From an uncultured Clostridia bacterium (GTDB taxonomy: Bacteria; Bacillota; Clostridia; Christensenellales; Borkfalkiaceae): DNA of 38,166 nt. Below the pieces are notes generated by a model. That model searched no databases and had not been told where the DNA came from. It was given only the letters and a program-made list of their open reading frames with translations. Of this stretch, positions 31,093-38,166 are shown in pieces (within the stretch, counting starts at the first letter, position 1; each line of letters starts with the position of its first letter). A program made the translations under genes and the position numbers. The stretch lies in NCBI GenBank assembly GCA_947626685.1, contig CANQTD010000019.1, positions 1 through 38,166 of the forward strand. Direction: 5' to 3'.

Positions 31093-32151
31093 TCAGATAT
31101 TTTCGGCGAACAAGTCCGAAAAATCATCGCTGCCCGTGATCTGATAGACGACCGTGTTGTCGTCGCCTTCGATGAGGAACAGATCGGGGGACAAGATCAA
31201 AAGGTTGACCCCACCTGCACTTTTGAGGACAAAACGGGGCGCGTTTTCCTGTAAGCCGTCGTACACCCGGAACTCGAATTTCCCAAGCCCGTAAAAGTCT
31301 CCGATCTTCTCGCTCTCTTTCGCATAGGTGTAGATCTCATAGGGATCGTCGGTCGCGTAGGTGATGAACGCGTGGCACTCCGTATCGGGCGCGGCAAGTT
31401 CGGGGAGTTCTCCGTCGAACCGATAATACTGCCCGCCGATCAGAACGGTGCGGTTGGAAATGGTAACGGAGTACGTTTCCTCCGCCGTCACAAAATCGTA
31501 TTCGACGTACCCGCCGCCGTCGATCTGCCCCTCGTCCTGCGAAATGGCATGGAGCGGCGCATCGAAGAGACGGCAGGCGCACGCAATGTCCGCTTTATCC
31601 GTTGAATAGGCAATGTCTCTCCAATGGTCGTAAGGCGCAACGCCGATGAAGGCCTTCTCGCGACGGATGCGAACGATATCCCCCTCGTCTATGTCGCCCA
31701 TCCACGGATAGAGCTCGCTCAAAGCAATCTGCTGCGGGAAGTAGCGATCGGGAATGGCCGTGCCGAAGCCGCCTTCCTCGACGACGAGGCTGTCGTAGTC
31801 CGAAAGCGTTCCCGACGCGTCCTTTCTGAACCTCACCGTGAACACGGAGCCGTCCGCAACGTCGAACTGGTAGAGGACCGCGCCATAGCCGATGTCCCTC
31901 TGCGGCTTGCCGAGCTTCTTGATGACCTCGTTCAAGCGCATATCGGGGACGATCTCTTCGCATTGTTCGCGGGTGGGCAGGACGTCTTTTGCGGGGTCGA
32001 ACCAAGTGTAGGGGTCGTTCTTGTCGATCCCCTCCGCCGTGCTGTCCGAAAGGTTGCTGTTTCGATCGGAAGGGCCGCCGCACGCCGCCACAGGCAGGAC
32101 GAGCAGTCCGCCGAGCAAGAGAGAAAGCAGCGCCGAAATCGCCTTTTTCAT
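31093..32151 (-). CDS. Lipoprotein with BamE/SmpA-like domain
   Basis: The 352-residue product has a lipoprotein signal (MKKAISALLSLLLGG..., lipobox VAAC, C24). It is followed by a short linker and DMRLNEVIKKLGKPQRDIGYGAVLYQFDVADGSVFTVRF (about 70-108), the pattern of small BamE/SmpA-like domains found in many Bacillota surface proteins. The rest shows no domain I recognise. It has its own promoter and lies just downstream of the VWA operon in the same direction. Function unknown. Confidence 0.7.
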   Translation of the reverse strand: MKKAISALLSLLLGGLLVLPVAACGGPSDRNSNLSDSTAEGIDKNDPYTWFDPAKDVLPTREQCEEIVPDMRLNEVIKKLGKPQRDIGYGAVLYQFDVADGSVFTVRFRKDASGTLSDYDSLVVEEGGFGTAIPDRYFPQQIALSELYPWMGDIDEGDIVRIRREKAFIGVAPYDHWRDIAYSTDKADIACACRLFDAPLHAISQDEGQIDGGGYVEYDFVTAEETYSVTISNRTVLIGGQYYRFDGELPELAAPDTECHAFITYATDDPYEIYTYAKESEKIGDFYGLGKFEFRVYDGLQENAPRFVLKSAGGVNLLILSPDLFLIEGDDNTVVYQITGSDDFSDLFAENI

Positions 32152-32168
32152 CGTTCGCCTCCATTTGT

Positions 32169-32197
32169 ATTATAGCACGCGCTCCGTGGCGGTGCAA
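32169..32197 (-). promoter_or_regulatory. Promoter of the BamE-like lipoprotein gene
   Basis: On the minus strand TTGCAC (32192-32197) and an extended TGCTATAAT (TATAAT at 32169-32174) are 17 bp apart. The transcript has a short leader with a GGAGG site. Confidence 0.8.
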
Positions 32198-32264
32198 GCA
32201 ATTCGGAGAATTTTCGGAAAAATTTCAGCCCCATATGTATCATGGGGAGGAATTTGGGGGCCGC

Positions 32265-33803
32265 TTATTCGTACGATTCGCTCGAGGCGGCCTTTTCGAC
32301 AAGGGTCTCGAACTCCGACTTGTACGCGTCGCGCGCGAGATAGTCCCGCAGCGTTCCGAGGCGGTCGAGCACGGAGGCGAGGGAAGCCGAGCCGCGATGC
32401 TCCGATTGGCGCAGGATGAGCCCGAACTCGGCGACGCACCCCGCAAAGATCTGATCCTCGCCGTATCCGCTCCCCAAACAGATCTCCGCGGTCACCGATC
32501 TGTTCGCCTCTTCCCCCACCGTCTTATAGCGCACTTCTGCCGTTGCGAGAAGGGCATTCGCGGACATGGTATCGGCGTTTTCGGTCAACTCCAACTCATA
32601 GAGCACGGTGACGGCAAGGTTGCTGCCGAGCTCGCCCGCGTCCTTCGAGGGATCGTCGAACTCCTCGCCCGTCATCGTTTTCATGTCGTAGCCGATGATG
32701 CGGTAGCGCGAGACGGTTTCGGCATGGAACGTCACGCCCGCCTTCGCGTCCTTCGCGACGGTGAACAGCGTGCCCCCGAGTTCCTCGCCGAGGACCTTTT
32801 CCGCTTCGAGCGTGCTGTCCATGTACGCATAGTTGCCGTTCCCCGCAAGGGCGAGGGTCTCCATGAGATCGTCGCGCGTGTTGCCGAGGCCGACGCCGAT
32901 CACGGAGAGGTAGACGCCCGAGCCCGCCTTTTCGGAGATGAACGTTTTGAGCTCTTCCGTATCGTAGATCCCCACGTTGAAATCGCCGTCGGTGAGCAGA
33001 ATGACGCGGTTGTTCCCCTCCGCGGTCTTGTATTTTTCCGCCTGTTCATAGGCGAGTTTGAGCCCGCCCGAGCCGTTCGTGGAACCGTTCGCGCGCAGCC
33101 CGTCCACCTTCTTCATGATCGCCTTCTTCCCCTCTTCCGTCGCAAGGGTGGGTTCGAGGGAGACGCCCGTGCCGCTCGCATAGGTCACGATAGCGACGCG
33201 GTCGTTTTCTCCGAGCCCCTCCACGAGCTTTCCGATGCCGTATTTGACGAGGCCGAGGCAGGTCGTGTCCGTACCGTAGACGTGCGCGCTCATGGAACCC
33301 GAGACGTCGATGAGGAAGGTGTAGTTGTTGCAGTCCGCGTCCGTCGCCGCCTCCTGCGTGCGGATGCCAAAGCTCGCGAGCTTGTGCGCCTCATTCCACG
33401 GGCAGTCCATGAGGTACCCCGTCACGGCGAGCTGTTCGCCTTCCGCGGGGGCGGGATAGCCGTAAGAGAAGTAATTGACGAGCTCTTCGATGCGCACCGA
33501 GTCGTTCGCGACGGTCATGCCGTTGTTCAGCTGGGCGCGGACATACGCGTAATTCGCCGTATTGCGGTCGAGGGAGAAGTAGCTCGAGGGCTCCTCCGCC
33601 GCGTCTTTGAATCCCTGTTCGACGATGCTGTTGTATTGGTAGTTGGGCGCGTCGCCCTCCGTGGGTTCGTCGTCAGACGGGGGAATAGATCCGCTCGGTT
33701 TGTCGTACCAACCGTCGCCGATCATCCCGCCCGCGCCGCAACCGCATAGGGTGAACATAGCGCCGAGCGCGAGGGCTGCAAGACCGAAAATTTTCCTGTT
33801 CAT
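32265..33803 (-). CDS. VWA-domain lipoprotein, YfbK type
   Basis: The 512-residue protein has a lipoprotein signal (lipobox near LCGC, C22). It then has the YfbK-type N-terminal segment DRNTANYAYVRAQLNNGMTVANDSVRIEELVNYF. A von Willebrand A domain follows, with a full MIDAS: DVSGS at 166-170, and ILLTDGDFNVG later. A C-terminal domain matches the family. MIDAS metal sites usually bind protein ligands. It is third in a sigma/anti-sigma-like operon, so it may be an envelope sensor or target of that system. Ligand unknown. Confidence 0.85.
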   Translation of the reverse strand: MNRKIFGLAALALGAMFTLCGCGAGGMIGDGWYDKPSGSIPPSDDEPTEGDAPNYQYNSIVEQGFKDAAEEPSSYFSLDRNTANYAYVRAQLNNGMTVANDSVRIEELVNYFSYGYPAPAEGEQLAVTGYLMDCPWNEAHKLASFGIRTQEAATDADCNNYTFLIDVSGSMSAHVYGTDTTCLGLVKYGIGKLVEGLGENDRVAIVTYASGTGVSLEPTLATEEGKKAIMKKVDGLRANGSTNGSGGLKLAYEQAEKYKTAEGNNRVILLTDGDFNVGIYDTEELKTFISEKAGSGVYLSVIGVGLGNTRDDLMETLALAGNGNYAYMDSTLEAEKVLGEELGGTLFTVAKDAKAGVTFHAETVSRYRIIGYDMKTMTGEEFDDPSKDAGELGSNLAVTVLYELELTENADTMSANALLATAEVRYKTVGEEANRSVTAEICLGSGYGEDQIFAGCVAEFGLILRQSEHRGSASLASVLDRLGTLRDYLARDAYKSEFETLVEKAASSESYE

Positions 33804-33891
33804 GTTTTTACCTCCGGAAATGGTTTCCGATATTACAACGGGCGGGAGAGGGATTTTGTCCCGCGAGGCTTGAAAATTTTTTCCGATTTTT

Positions 33892-34560
33892 TTATTTGCG
33901 GATGAGGTCGAGCAGCGCGGAGAGGGAAGAATCGTCGTTTGAGGTCATGTCGATATAGCAGTCGCTACCGTCCGCAAGGGTGCAGTAGGCGCGGGAGACG
34001 TACTCCCCGTTTTCATACTTCGTTTCGCTGCGGACCGCACCGCCCGCGGCAAGCTCTTTGTACTCTTCGAGCTCCTGCGGCTGCTTTTCGCCGTCCGTAA
34101 GGTCGATGTACACGCGCGCCCGCATCTGCCTGCCACCGCCCACGGAGGAGAGCTCGATCTCCATGAGCACCTCCTCGCCGCCGAGCGAAATGAGCGCGTA
34201 TTCCGAGCTCGCGTTGGAGGCGAAGAAGAAGGACGCAAACGGCGCGGTCTTTTCGGGATATTTTTCGCTCAGTGAGGTATAGGTCGCGGACATGGGTGCC
34301 GCGTCTGCGATCAAATATGTCTCGGGAGGCGTGTACGAAGGCATCAATCCGATCGCGAGCGTGACGGCAAGGACAACGACGGCGGCAGCGGACAAGACGG
34401 ACGAAAGGATCGCGGCGATCCTCTTTCCCCGCCTTTGCGACTTGCTCCGTTTAACTTCCCGCTTGGCGGCGGAAAGGTCGACGGCGGGCAGCTCGGCCCC
34501 GTCGATATACGTCTTGAATTGCCGTTCGAGATAAGCGCTCTTCATATCTTCTTCCTTCAT
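33892..34560 (-). CDS. Predicted membrane anti-sigma-like protein
   Basis: The 222-residue protein has an N-terminal cytosolic part of about 48 residues, one membrane helix (IAAILSSVLSAAAVVVLAVTLAIGLM), and an extracellular C-terminal domain. It follows an ECF sigma gene by 13 bp, so the simplest reading is its membrane-bound regulator, although I see no HXXXCXXC zinc motif. The start could be 34560 or ATG 34545, since the ribosome binding site position is unclear. The C-terminal half has no domain I recognise. Confidence 0.65.
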   Translation of the reverse strand: MKEEDMKSAYLERQFKTYIDGAELPAVDLSAAKREVKRSKSQRRGKRIAAILSSVLSAAAVVVLAVTLAIGLMPSYTPPETYLIADAAPMSATYTSLSEKYPEKTAPFASFFFASNASSEYALISLGGEEVLMEIELSSVGGGRQMRARVYIDLTDGEKQPQELEEYKELAAGGAVRSETKYENGEYVSRAYCTLADGSDCYIDMTSNDDSSLSALLDLIRK

Positions 34561-34573
34561 TACAACGTTTCAG

Positions 34574-35119
34574 CTACCTCCTTTGTCCCGCGAGGAGCGC
34601 AAGCAATTTTTGCTCCACTGCAGACATTTTCCGCTCGGCCGCGGATTTGGAGAGCCCCGCCTCCTCCGCGACCTCCCTGATCGTGAGATCGAGATAGTAC
34701 CGGTAGTAGATGAGCCGCTTCTCCTCCGCAGACAGCTTTTCCATTGCCGCTTCGAGGGCGATCGCGTCCTCCCGCCGCTCGGGGGAATACCGTTCGTCGG
34801 TGAGATGGAAGAAGGCGTCGAGGTCCTCCTCTGCGCGGACTTTGCGCTTGCGCAGCAGATCGAACGCCGTGTTCCGCACCACGCGCATGACGAAGGCGTA
34901 GCCGTTCGTCCCCTCTCTGAACGAGCGCGCGCCGCGGGCGAGTTTCAAAAAGGAGTCACTGAGCACGTCCTCCGCGTCCGCCTCGTTTCTCACGATGCCG
35001 CGCGCGAGCACAAACATGCGCTTGCCGACGAGCAGATAGATCCCGTCGAGCGCGTCTGCGTCCCCGTCCGCGAGCCGTCTGAGGAGACGGTTGAGTTGTT
35101 CGAGATCGAGAGGCGGCAC
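34574..35119 (-). CDS. ECF-type RNA polymerase sigma factor
   Basis: The 181-residue protein has sigma region 2 (DALDGIYLLVGKRMFVLARGIVRNEADAEDVLSDSFLKL) and region 4 (LSAEEKRLIYYRYYLDLTIREVAEEAGLSKSAAERKMSAVEQKL), linked by a short spacer; no region 1 or 3. The start is GTG at 35117-35119 after GGAGGG. It heads the sigma / membrane protein / VWA operon. Upstream it abuts a dead recombinase gene; its -10 region (TACAAT) lies at the junction, with no good -35 box. Confidence 0.9.
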   Translation of the reverse strand: MPPLDLEQLNRLLRRLADGDADALDGIYLLVGKRMFVLARGIVRNEADAEDVLSDSFLKLARGARSFREGTNGYAFVMRVVRNTAFDLLRKRKVRAEEDLDAFFHLTDERYSPERREDAIALEAAMEKLSAEEKRLIYYRYYLDLTIREVAEEAGLSKSAAERKMSAVEQKLLALLAGQRR

Positions 35120-35140
35120 CCTGTTCCCTCCTTCGTTTTT

Positions 35141-35684
35141 TCATTGTATCACAGTTTCCTTGACGAGCGGTGCGGTCGTTTCATCGATTTGATAATGGTC
35201 GGTGTCGTCCACATAATAGCCGAACGGCGGATGTACGCCGTTGCTCTTTGCTTTTAAGGCGTTTTCGGTCATTCCGCGCTTGACCTTTTCCGAAAGTTCG
35301 GCTGAATAGTATTCAGCATAGCCTTCCAAGATCGCCTCAAACAAGATACCGTCTGCGCCCTGCGAGATACTCTCTTTGATTGAGATAACGCACAAGCCGT
35401 TCTTTTTGAGGATATTTTTGTAATACGCGCTGTCATACGATTGCGAGCGAAACGATCCAACTCCCACACAAGGACGGTGTTGAACATATTCTTATAACTG
35501 TCCTTGATCATGTGCTGAAATTCGGGGCGGTGGTCTGTCTTTGCAGACTGCGCCCTGTCTATGTAATCTCCCGATGACCTCAATTCCGTTTCTTTGGGCG
35601 TATTCCTCGCACACGCGAAGCTGACCATCAATGCTCGCCTCATTCTGTTTTTCCGATGAAAATCTCGCGTATAACTGCTTTCAT
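35141..35684 (-). pseudogene. Serine recombinase/resolvase, frameshifted and truncated
   Basis: Three reading frames together spell a site-specific serine recombinase: MKAVI then YARFSSEKQNEASIDGQL, then GDYIDRAQSAKTDHRPEF to VWELDRFARN, then YDSAYYKNILKKNGLCVISIKE and EILEGYAEYYSAELSEKVKRG. Breaks occur near 35668, 35565 and 35445. Each is a one- or two-base indel. The catalytic serine stretch and arginine motif are present but out of frame, and the C-terminal DNA-binding part is missing after LVKETVIQ. The ATG at 35682-35684 still has a good ribosome binding site. It probably integrated the neighbouring AT-rich genes. Confidence 0.85.
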
Positions 35685-35704
35685 GTTACACCTCCCTTTG
35701 CGAA

Positions 35705-37030
35705 TCAACATAATCTTAACTTGAACCGATCATTATCAATTGTAAATTGCGCGGATTCTATTTCTTTTCGGCTAACAATTACATCAAGTCGTTCTTTATT
35801 TTCCGGACTAATATTTGCGCCATAATACACTTTAACGGCAATATCTTCTTTGTATTTTTGTCCTTGTAACATGGATTGAAATCCAATAATGCGCCATTCT
35901 TTTTCATAGCCCCAAATATTACTTTTTGTGAGTAATGATACTATCAAATCGGAAATCCCGCTACTACCGTTTGAGAGTTTAATATTGTCCAAATCATTAA
36001 AATCAAACATAGAAAGCGGGATGATTGGTTTTTCGTTGGAGTATAACGCTGGGAACAACATCAAAAGTAGATTCTGCGATGTCATTTTTGTAAAATCATA
36101 TTCAACGCAAAACCCAGAATGCTTATCCGCGTAATGTGACCACATCAAAATGTTATCAGGCGTCTCCGAAAAACAGGTGATTGCAAAATTTTCGTTGATG
36201 ATTTCTTTGATCCGCGGCAAAATGGGCTTCAATGTATTTCTGACTTTCGTGACTTCCGTTTTAATATCTATGCCGTGGAAGTTTGTCACTTCAGCTATTC
36301 TTTCAATTCTATCAACAATTGACTCCTCGGTAGAAATGGATTGAACAACAGAAATTATATCCCTCGATTTATCATCAAGTTGAATTCCACTCGATAACAA
36401 TATTCCCGGATCTTGTTGTATTAGCGATAGAACTGCTTTCATGGCATCACTTTTCGTGAATGACGAACTATCTATTTTTGAAGGATCGGTGACAAGCGAA
36501 AAGAATTGACCCGCAAAATCTTTATCGGTTAGTGCTTCAAGGATTTTGGCCTGTAATTCATCATTTTGTATCGATTCACCACGGGACATCCTTTGAATTA
36601 TGTCTTTCGTTTTCGGATTAGAATTTAATAGACCGATAATCTTGATAGTAGGGTTGTCATATTCCGGTTCTGATGTTGTCCCGCACAATAATTTTTCAAT
36701 AAATTCTTTTATGATTCCTGCATTTTCTCCTTCAATGCTTATCTTATCATTGATTAAATGGGGTAACATTTCCCTGAGCGCACTCTCAATAGAAAAACCT
36801 AATGCACAATCAAACGGATCATTAAAATGTTCAGGCTTTGAAAAATATAAAATACCGTTCTCTAAATTTTCCAAAGAGTGATTTGCATCATCTTTACTGA
36901 ACGAGAAATATTTATAGAGTTTTCCGTTGAAATGGCTTATTTTTTCTTGGATGAAGTCTTTAATTCCTTGATTTGTCGGATTTATACCGAACATTTTTGT
37001 TAATTGCGGTTTTACCCATGAAACGTCCAT
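35705..37030 (-). CDS. DUF2971 family protein
   Basis: The 441-residue protein matches DUF2971: LYKYFSF at 38-44, LYFSKPEHFNDPFDC at 61-75, ITCFSE at 284-289, MWSHYADKHSGFCVEYD at 296-312 and WGYEKEWRI near 373-381. The biochemical function of the family is unknown; it turns up on phages and in defence-like neighbourhoods. The middle section (about 90-280) is helical and longer than the shortest members. The start ATG 37028-37030 follows GGAGGTAGAT. Base composition is far more AT-rich than the genes before it, pointing to transfer. Confidence 0.8.
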   Translation of the reverse strand: MDVSWVKPQLTKMFGINPTNQGIKDFIQEKISHFNGKLYKYFSFSKDDANHSLENLENGILYFSKPEHFNDPFDCALGFSIESALREMLPHLINDKISIEGENAGIIKEFIEKLLCGTTSEPEYDNPTIKIIGLLNSNPKTKDIIQRMSRGESIQNDELQAKILEALTDKDFAGQFFSLVTDPSKIDSSSFTKSDAMKAVLSLIQQDPGILLSSGIQLDDKSRDIISVVQSISTEESIVDRIERIAEVTNFHGIDIKTEVTKVRNTLKPILPRIKEIINENFAITCFSETPDNILMWSHYADKHSGFCVEYDFTKMTSQNLLLMLFPALYSNEKPIIPLSMFDFNDLDNIKLSNGSSGISDLIVSLLTKSNIWGYEKEWRIIGFQSMLQGQKYKEDIAVKVYYGANISPENKERLDVIVSRKEIESAQFTIDNDRFKLRLC

Positions 37031-37052
37031 ATCTACCTCCGTATTTATAACT

Positions 37053-37345
37053 CTACACCTTGCCATCTTCGATTGCCTTTCTTTCGGCTTGGATCTCGCG
37101 CTTCAATTCTTCCTCGGAGGGGATATAGAGCATATACTTCGAGGCAAAGATTTGGCTGTTGTCCTCGGGAAGCGTGTATTTGACGATGGCGTCGTCTTGT
37201 CCGAACAGAGGATGATGCCGACGGGCGGGTTGTCTCCCCCGTCCCTCTTCTCGCGGGTATGTAGTTGACGTACATCTGCAAATATAATCGAATTTTTAAA
37301 TGCTGCAAATTGAAATATTGCATATAGAATGCAATCTCTTCCATA
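37053..37345 (-). pseudogene. C-terminal remnant of a DUF1016 (YhcG-type) PD-(D/E)XK nuclease
   Basis: Read across frames, the segment gives YLQMYVNYYDRE-like sequence, DNPPVGIILCSDK, then DDAIVKYTLPEDNSQIFASK and YMLYIPSEEELKREIQAE, ending at TAG 37053-37055. This is the C-terminal end of DUF1016/YhcG nucleases. At least two indels break the frame, and the N-terminal two thirds are missing. The remnant lies immediately upstream of the DUF2971 gene. GC content is higher than in its AT-rich neighbours. Confidence 0.75.
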
Positions 37346-37350
37346 TCACA

Positions 37351-37833
37351 TTATTTTTTCAATAAAACTATTGAATCATCGATCAATGCTTTGTTGATAA
37401 TCAAATTATAAGCCTTCATTCGAGAATGCCAATGCTTATGCTTAAAAAAGGCCTCCCAGGAAACTTGCAACATTAATAACGGCTGCAAAAATTCATCGAG
37501 CTGTAAAATTATAACATATTCAAAGAGGGGTTTGATATCGGTTATTTTAATGTCTTGTGACAGTCCCCAAAAGATTCCCGTGGTATGAGTAGTCGTACAC
37601 TTTATAGAATATCGTTCCCCATCTGTACTTATGGCATCTATGTTCTTTGTGGAAGGCGGTGCAGCCTGTAACTTGGGTAGATTTTTGGTTTTATTGAAAT
37701 ATTCTATTACAGAGTATTCGCCAATATCCCCGACTACGTTTTTTGAACGGATTAGCCCCTTATTCCTCATTTCTTGGAGCAAATCGCCATAAAGCTTTAT
37801 TAGTTCTGAATTATTGAACTTTGAGAAATCCAT
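37351..37833 (-). CDS. Small nuclease-like protein of an AT-rich island
   Basis: The 160-residue protein has a helical start (ELIKLYGDLLQEMRNKG), then VVGDIGEYSVIEYF (E39, E44), PKLQAAPPSTKNIDAIS (D66) and ERYSIKCTT (E73, S76, K78). The spacing of E39, D66 and K78 suggests a PD-(D/E)XK-like fold of the kind seen in restriction-related proteins, perhaps DUF6998-like; activity cannot be claimed. The start ATG 37831-37833 follows GAGG; a longer frame begins in the promoter. It lies between two truncated defence-type genes. Confidence 0.6.
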   Translation of the reverse strand: MDFSKFNNSELIKLYGDLLQEMRNKGLIRSKNVVGDIGEYSVIEYFNKTKNLPKLQAAPPSTKNIDAISTDGERYSIKCTTTHTTGIFWGLSQDIKITDIKPLFEYVIILQLDEFLQPLLMLQVSWEAFFKHKHWHSRMKAYNLIINKALIDDSIVLLKK

Positions 37834-37860
37834 AAGAAAAATCCTCATTTGTTTTCTATC

Positions 37861-37889
37861 ATTATAACACAAAGAATGAGTTACTTCAA
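37861..37889 (-). promoter_or_regulatory. Promoter of the small nuclease-like gene
   Basis: On the minus strand TTGAAG (37884-37889) and TATAAT (37861-37866) are 17 bp apart. The -35 box lies within the start of the opposing Z1 remnant. Confidence 0.75.
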
Positions 37890-38166
37890 GAAATTTTGGC
37901 GAACTGTACGAATTTATATGCCAAACTTTGCAGGATGATGACGGCGTGAACATTCTGACGATCAATTCCGACGTTCTGCTTGAAGAGAATACGCATTACG
38001 AGAACGGGATCAATATCATCGTCGGCGGGAATAGTTTGGGGCGCGGTGTTACGTTCCCTTGCTTGCAAACAATCTACTATTGCCGTGTCGTGAAAAGTCC
38101 GCAGGCGGATACAATGTGGCAGCACGCGAGAATGTTCGGCTATGACCGCGATCCGAAGCTGATGCG
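37880..38166 (+). pseudogene. Truncated Z1-domain protein, running off the window
   Basis: A plus-strand frame open from 37880 to the window end encodes ...GVNILTINSDVLLEE, then INIIVGGNSLGRGVTFPCL, then TMWQHARMFGYDRDP. This matches the helicase-like Z1 domain (GGNxLSRGxT and MxQxxRxFGYR patterns) found in restriction and defence loci. The 5' part is missing: a stop lies upstream and the divergent gene's promoter overlaps the break, so this is a 5'-truncated gene unless an unseen start exists. The 3' end is outside the window. Confidence 0.75.

Noticed and set aside
37045-37344. Intact 99-residue gene
   Set aside because: The translation switches from plausible to arginine-rich nonsense; the neighbouring frames recover a DUF1016 C-terminus, so it is a frameshifted remnant.

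Overview
The window looks like a chromosomal segment of a GC-rich member of the Bacillota, class Clostridia, most like gut-type lineages around Christensenellales/Oscillospirales. The evidence is a Gram-positive style S10-spc ribosomal cluster, a four-cysteine (zinc) S14, a zinc-type adenylate kinase, strong AGGAGG ribosome binding sites, a RibU transporter under an FMN riboswitch, the GGGtGRT/NifU-like gene pair, and lipoproteins with InlB-type repeats. The lineage is inferred from these families and is not certain.

Positions 1-13,180 hold one long minus-strand operon: rpsJ-rplC-rplD-rplW-rplB-rpsS-rplV-rpsC-rplP-rpmC-rpsQ-rplN-rplX-rplE-rpsN-rpsH-rplF-rplR-rpsE-rpmD-rplO-secY, then adk-map-infA. 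It starts from a sigma-A promoter near 13,100 backed by helically phased A-tracts. A roughly 250-nt leader carries a possible pseudoknot/attenuator. Two related intergenic repeat clusters sit after secY and after infA.

Positions 13,500-19,200 hold a plus-strand ArsB/NhaD-type transporter, then minus-strand genes: the GGGtGRT protein and its NifU-like partner, yhbY and obgE. A DUF559 (Vsr-like nuclease fold) gene is wedged between yhbY and obgE. It is bracketed by near-identical 150-bp direct repeats made of palindromic units. obgE appears to be read from a leaderless transcript.

Positions 19,300-22,970 hold an InlB-repeat lipoprotein divergent from an XRE regulator, a DUF6442-like membrane protein with its own XRE partner behind a palindromic operator, and a YugP-type zinc metallopeptidase. 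Positions 22,970-27,890 hold a minus-strand housekeeping operon, tsaE-tsaB-rimI-hydrolase-murF-ddl, joining t6A tRNA modification, protein N-acetylation and peptidoglycan precursor synthesis. It also seems to start leaderless, and its MurF has an N-terminal membrane domain.

Positions 27,900-31,000 hold mgtE, with a duplicated N domain and a leader containing a 22-codon upstream ORF plus a stem that would hide the mgtE ribosome binding site. A repeat cluster and riboswitch-controlled ribU follow. Positions 31,090-35,120 hold a lipoprotein gene and an ECF sigma / membrane anti-sigma-like / VWA lipoprotein operon.

Positions 35,140-38,166 are AT-rich and look acquired: a frameshifted serine recombinase, a DUF2971 gene, the tail of a DUF1016 PD-(D/E)XK nuclease, a small nuclease-like gene, and the truncated end of a Z1-domain gene. 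This resembles a decayed defence/mobile island.

The strongest candidates for something new are the mgtE leader, the repeat-bracketed DUF559 insertion, the S10 leader structure and the leaderless starts.
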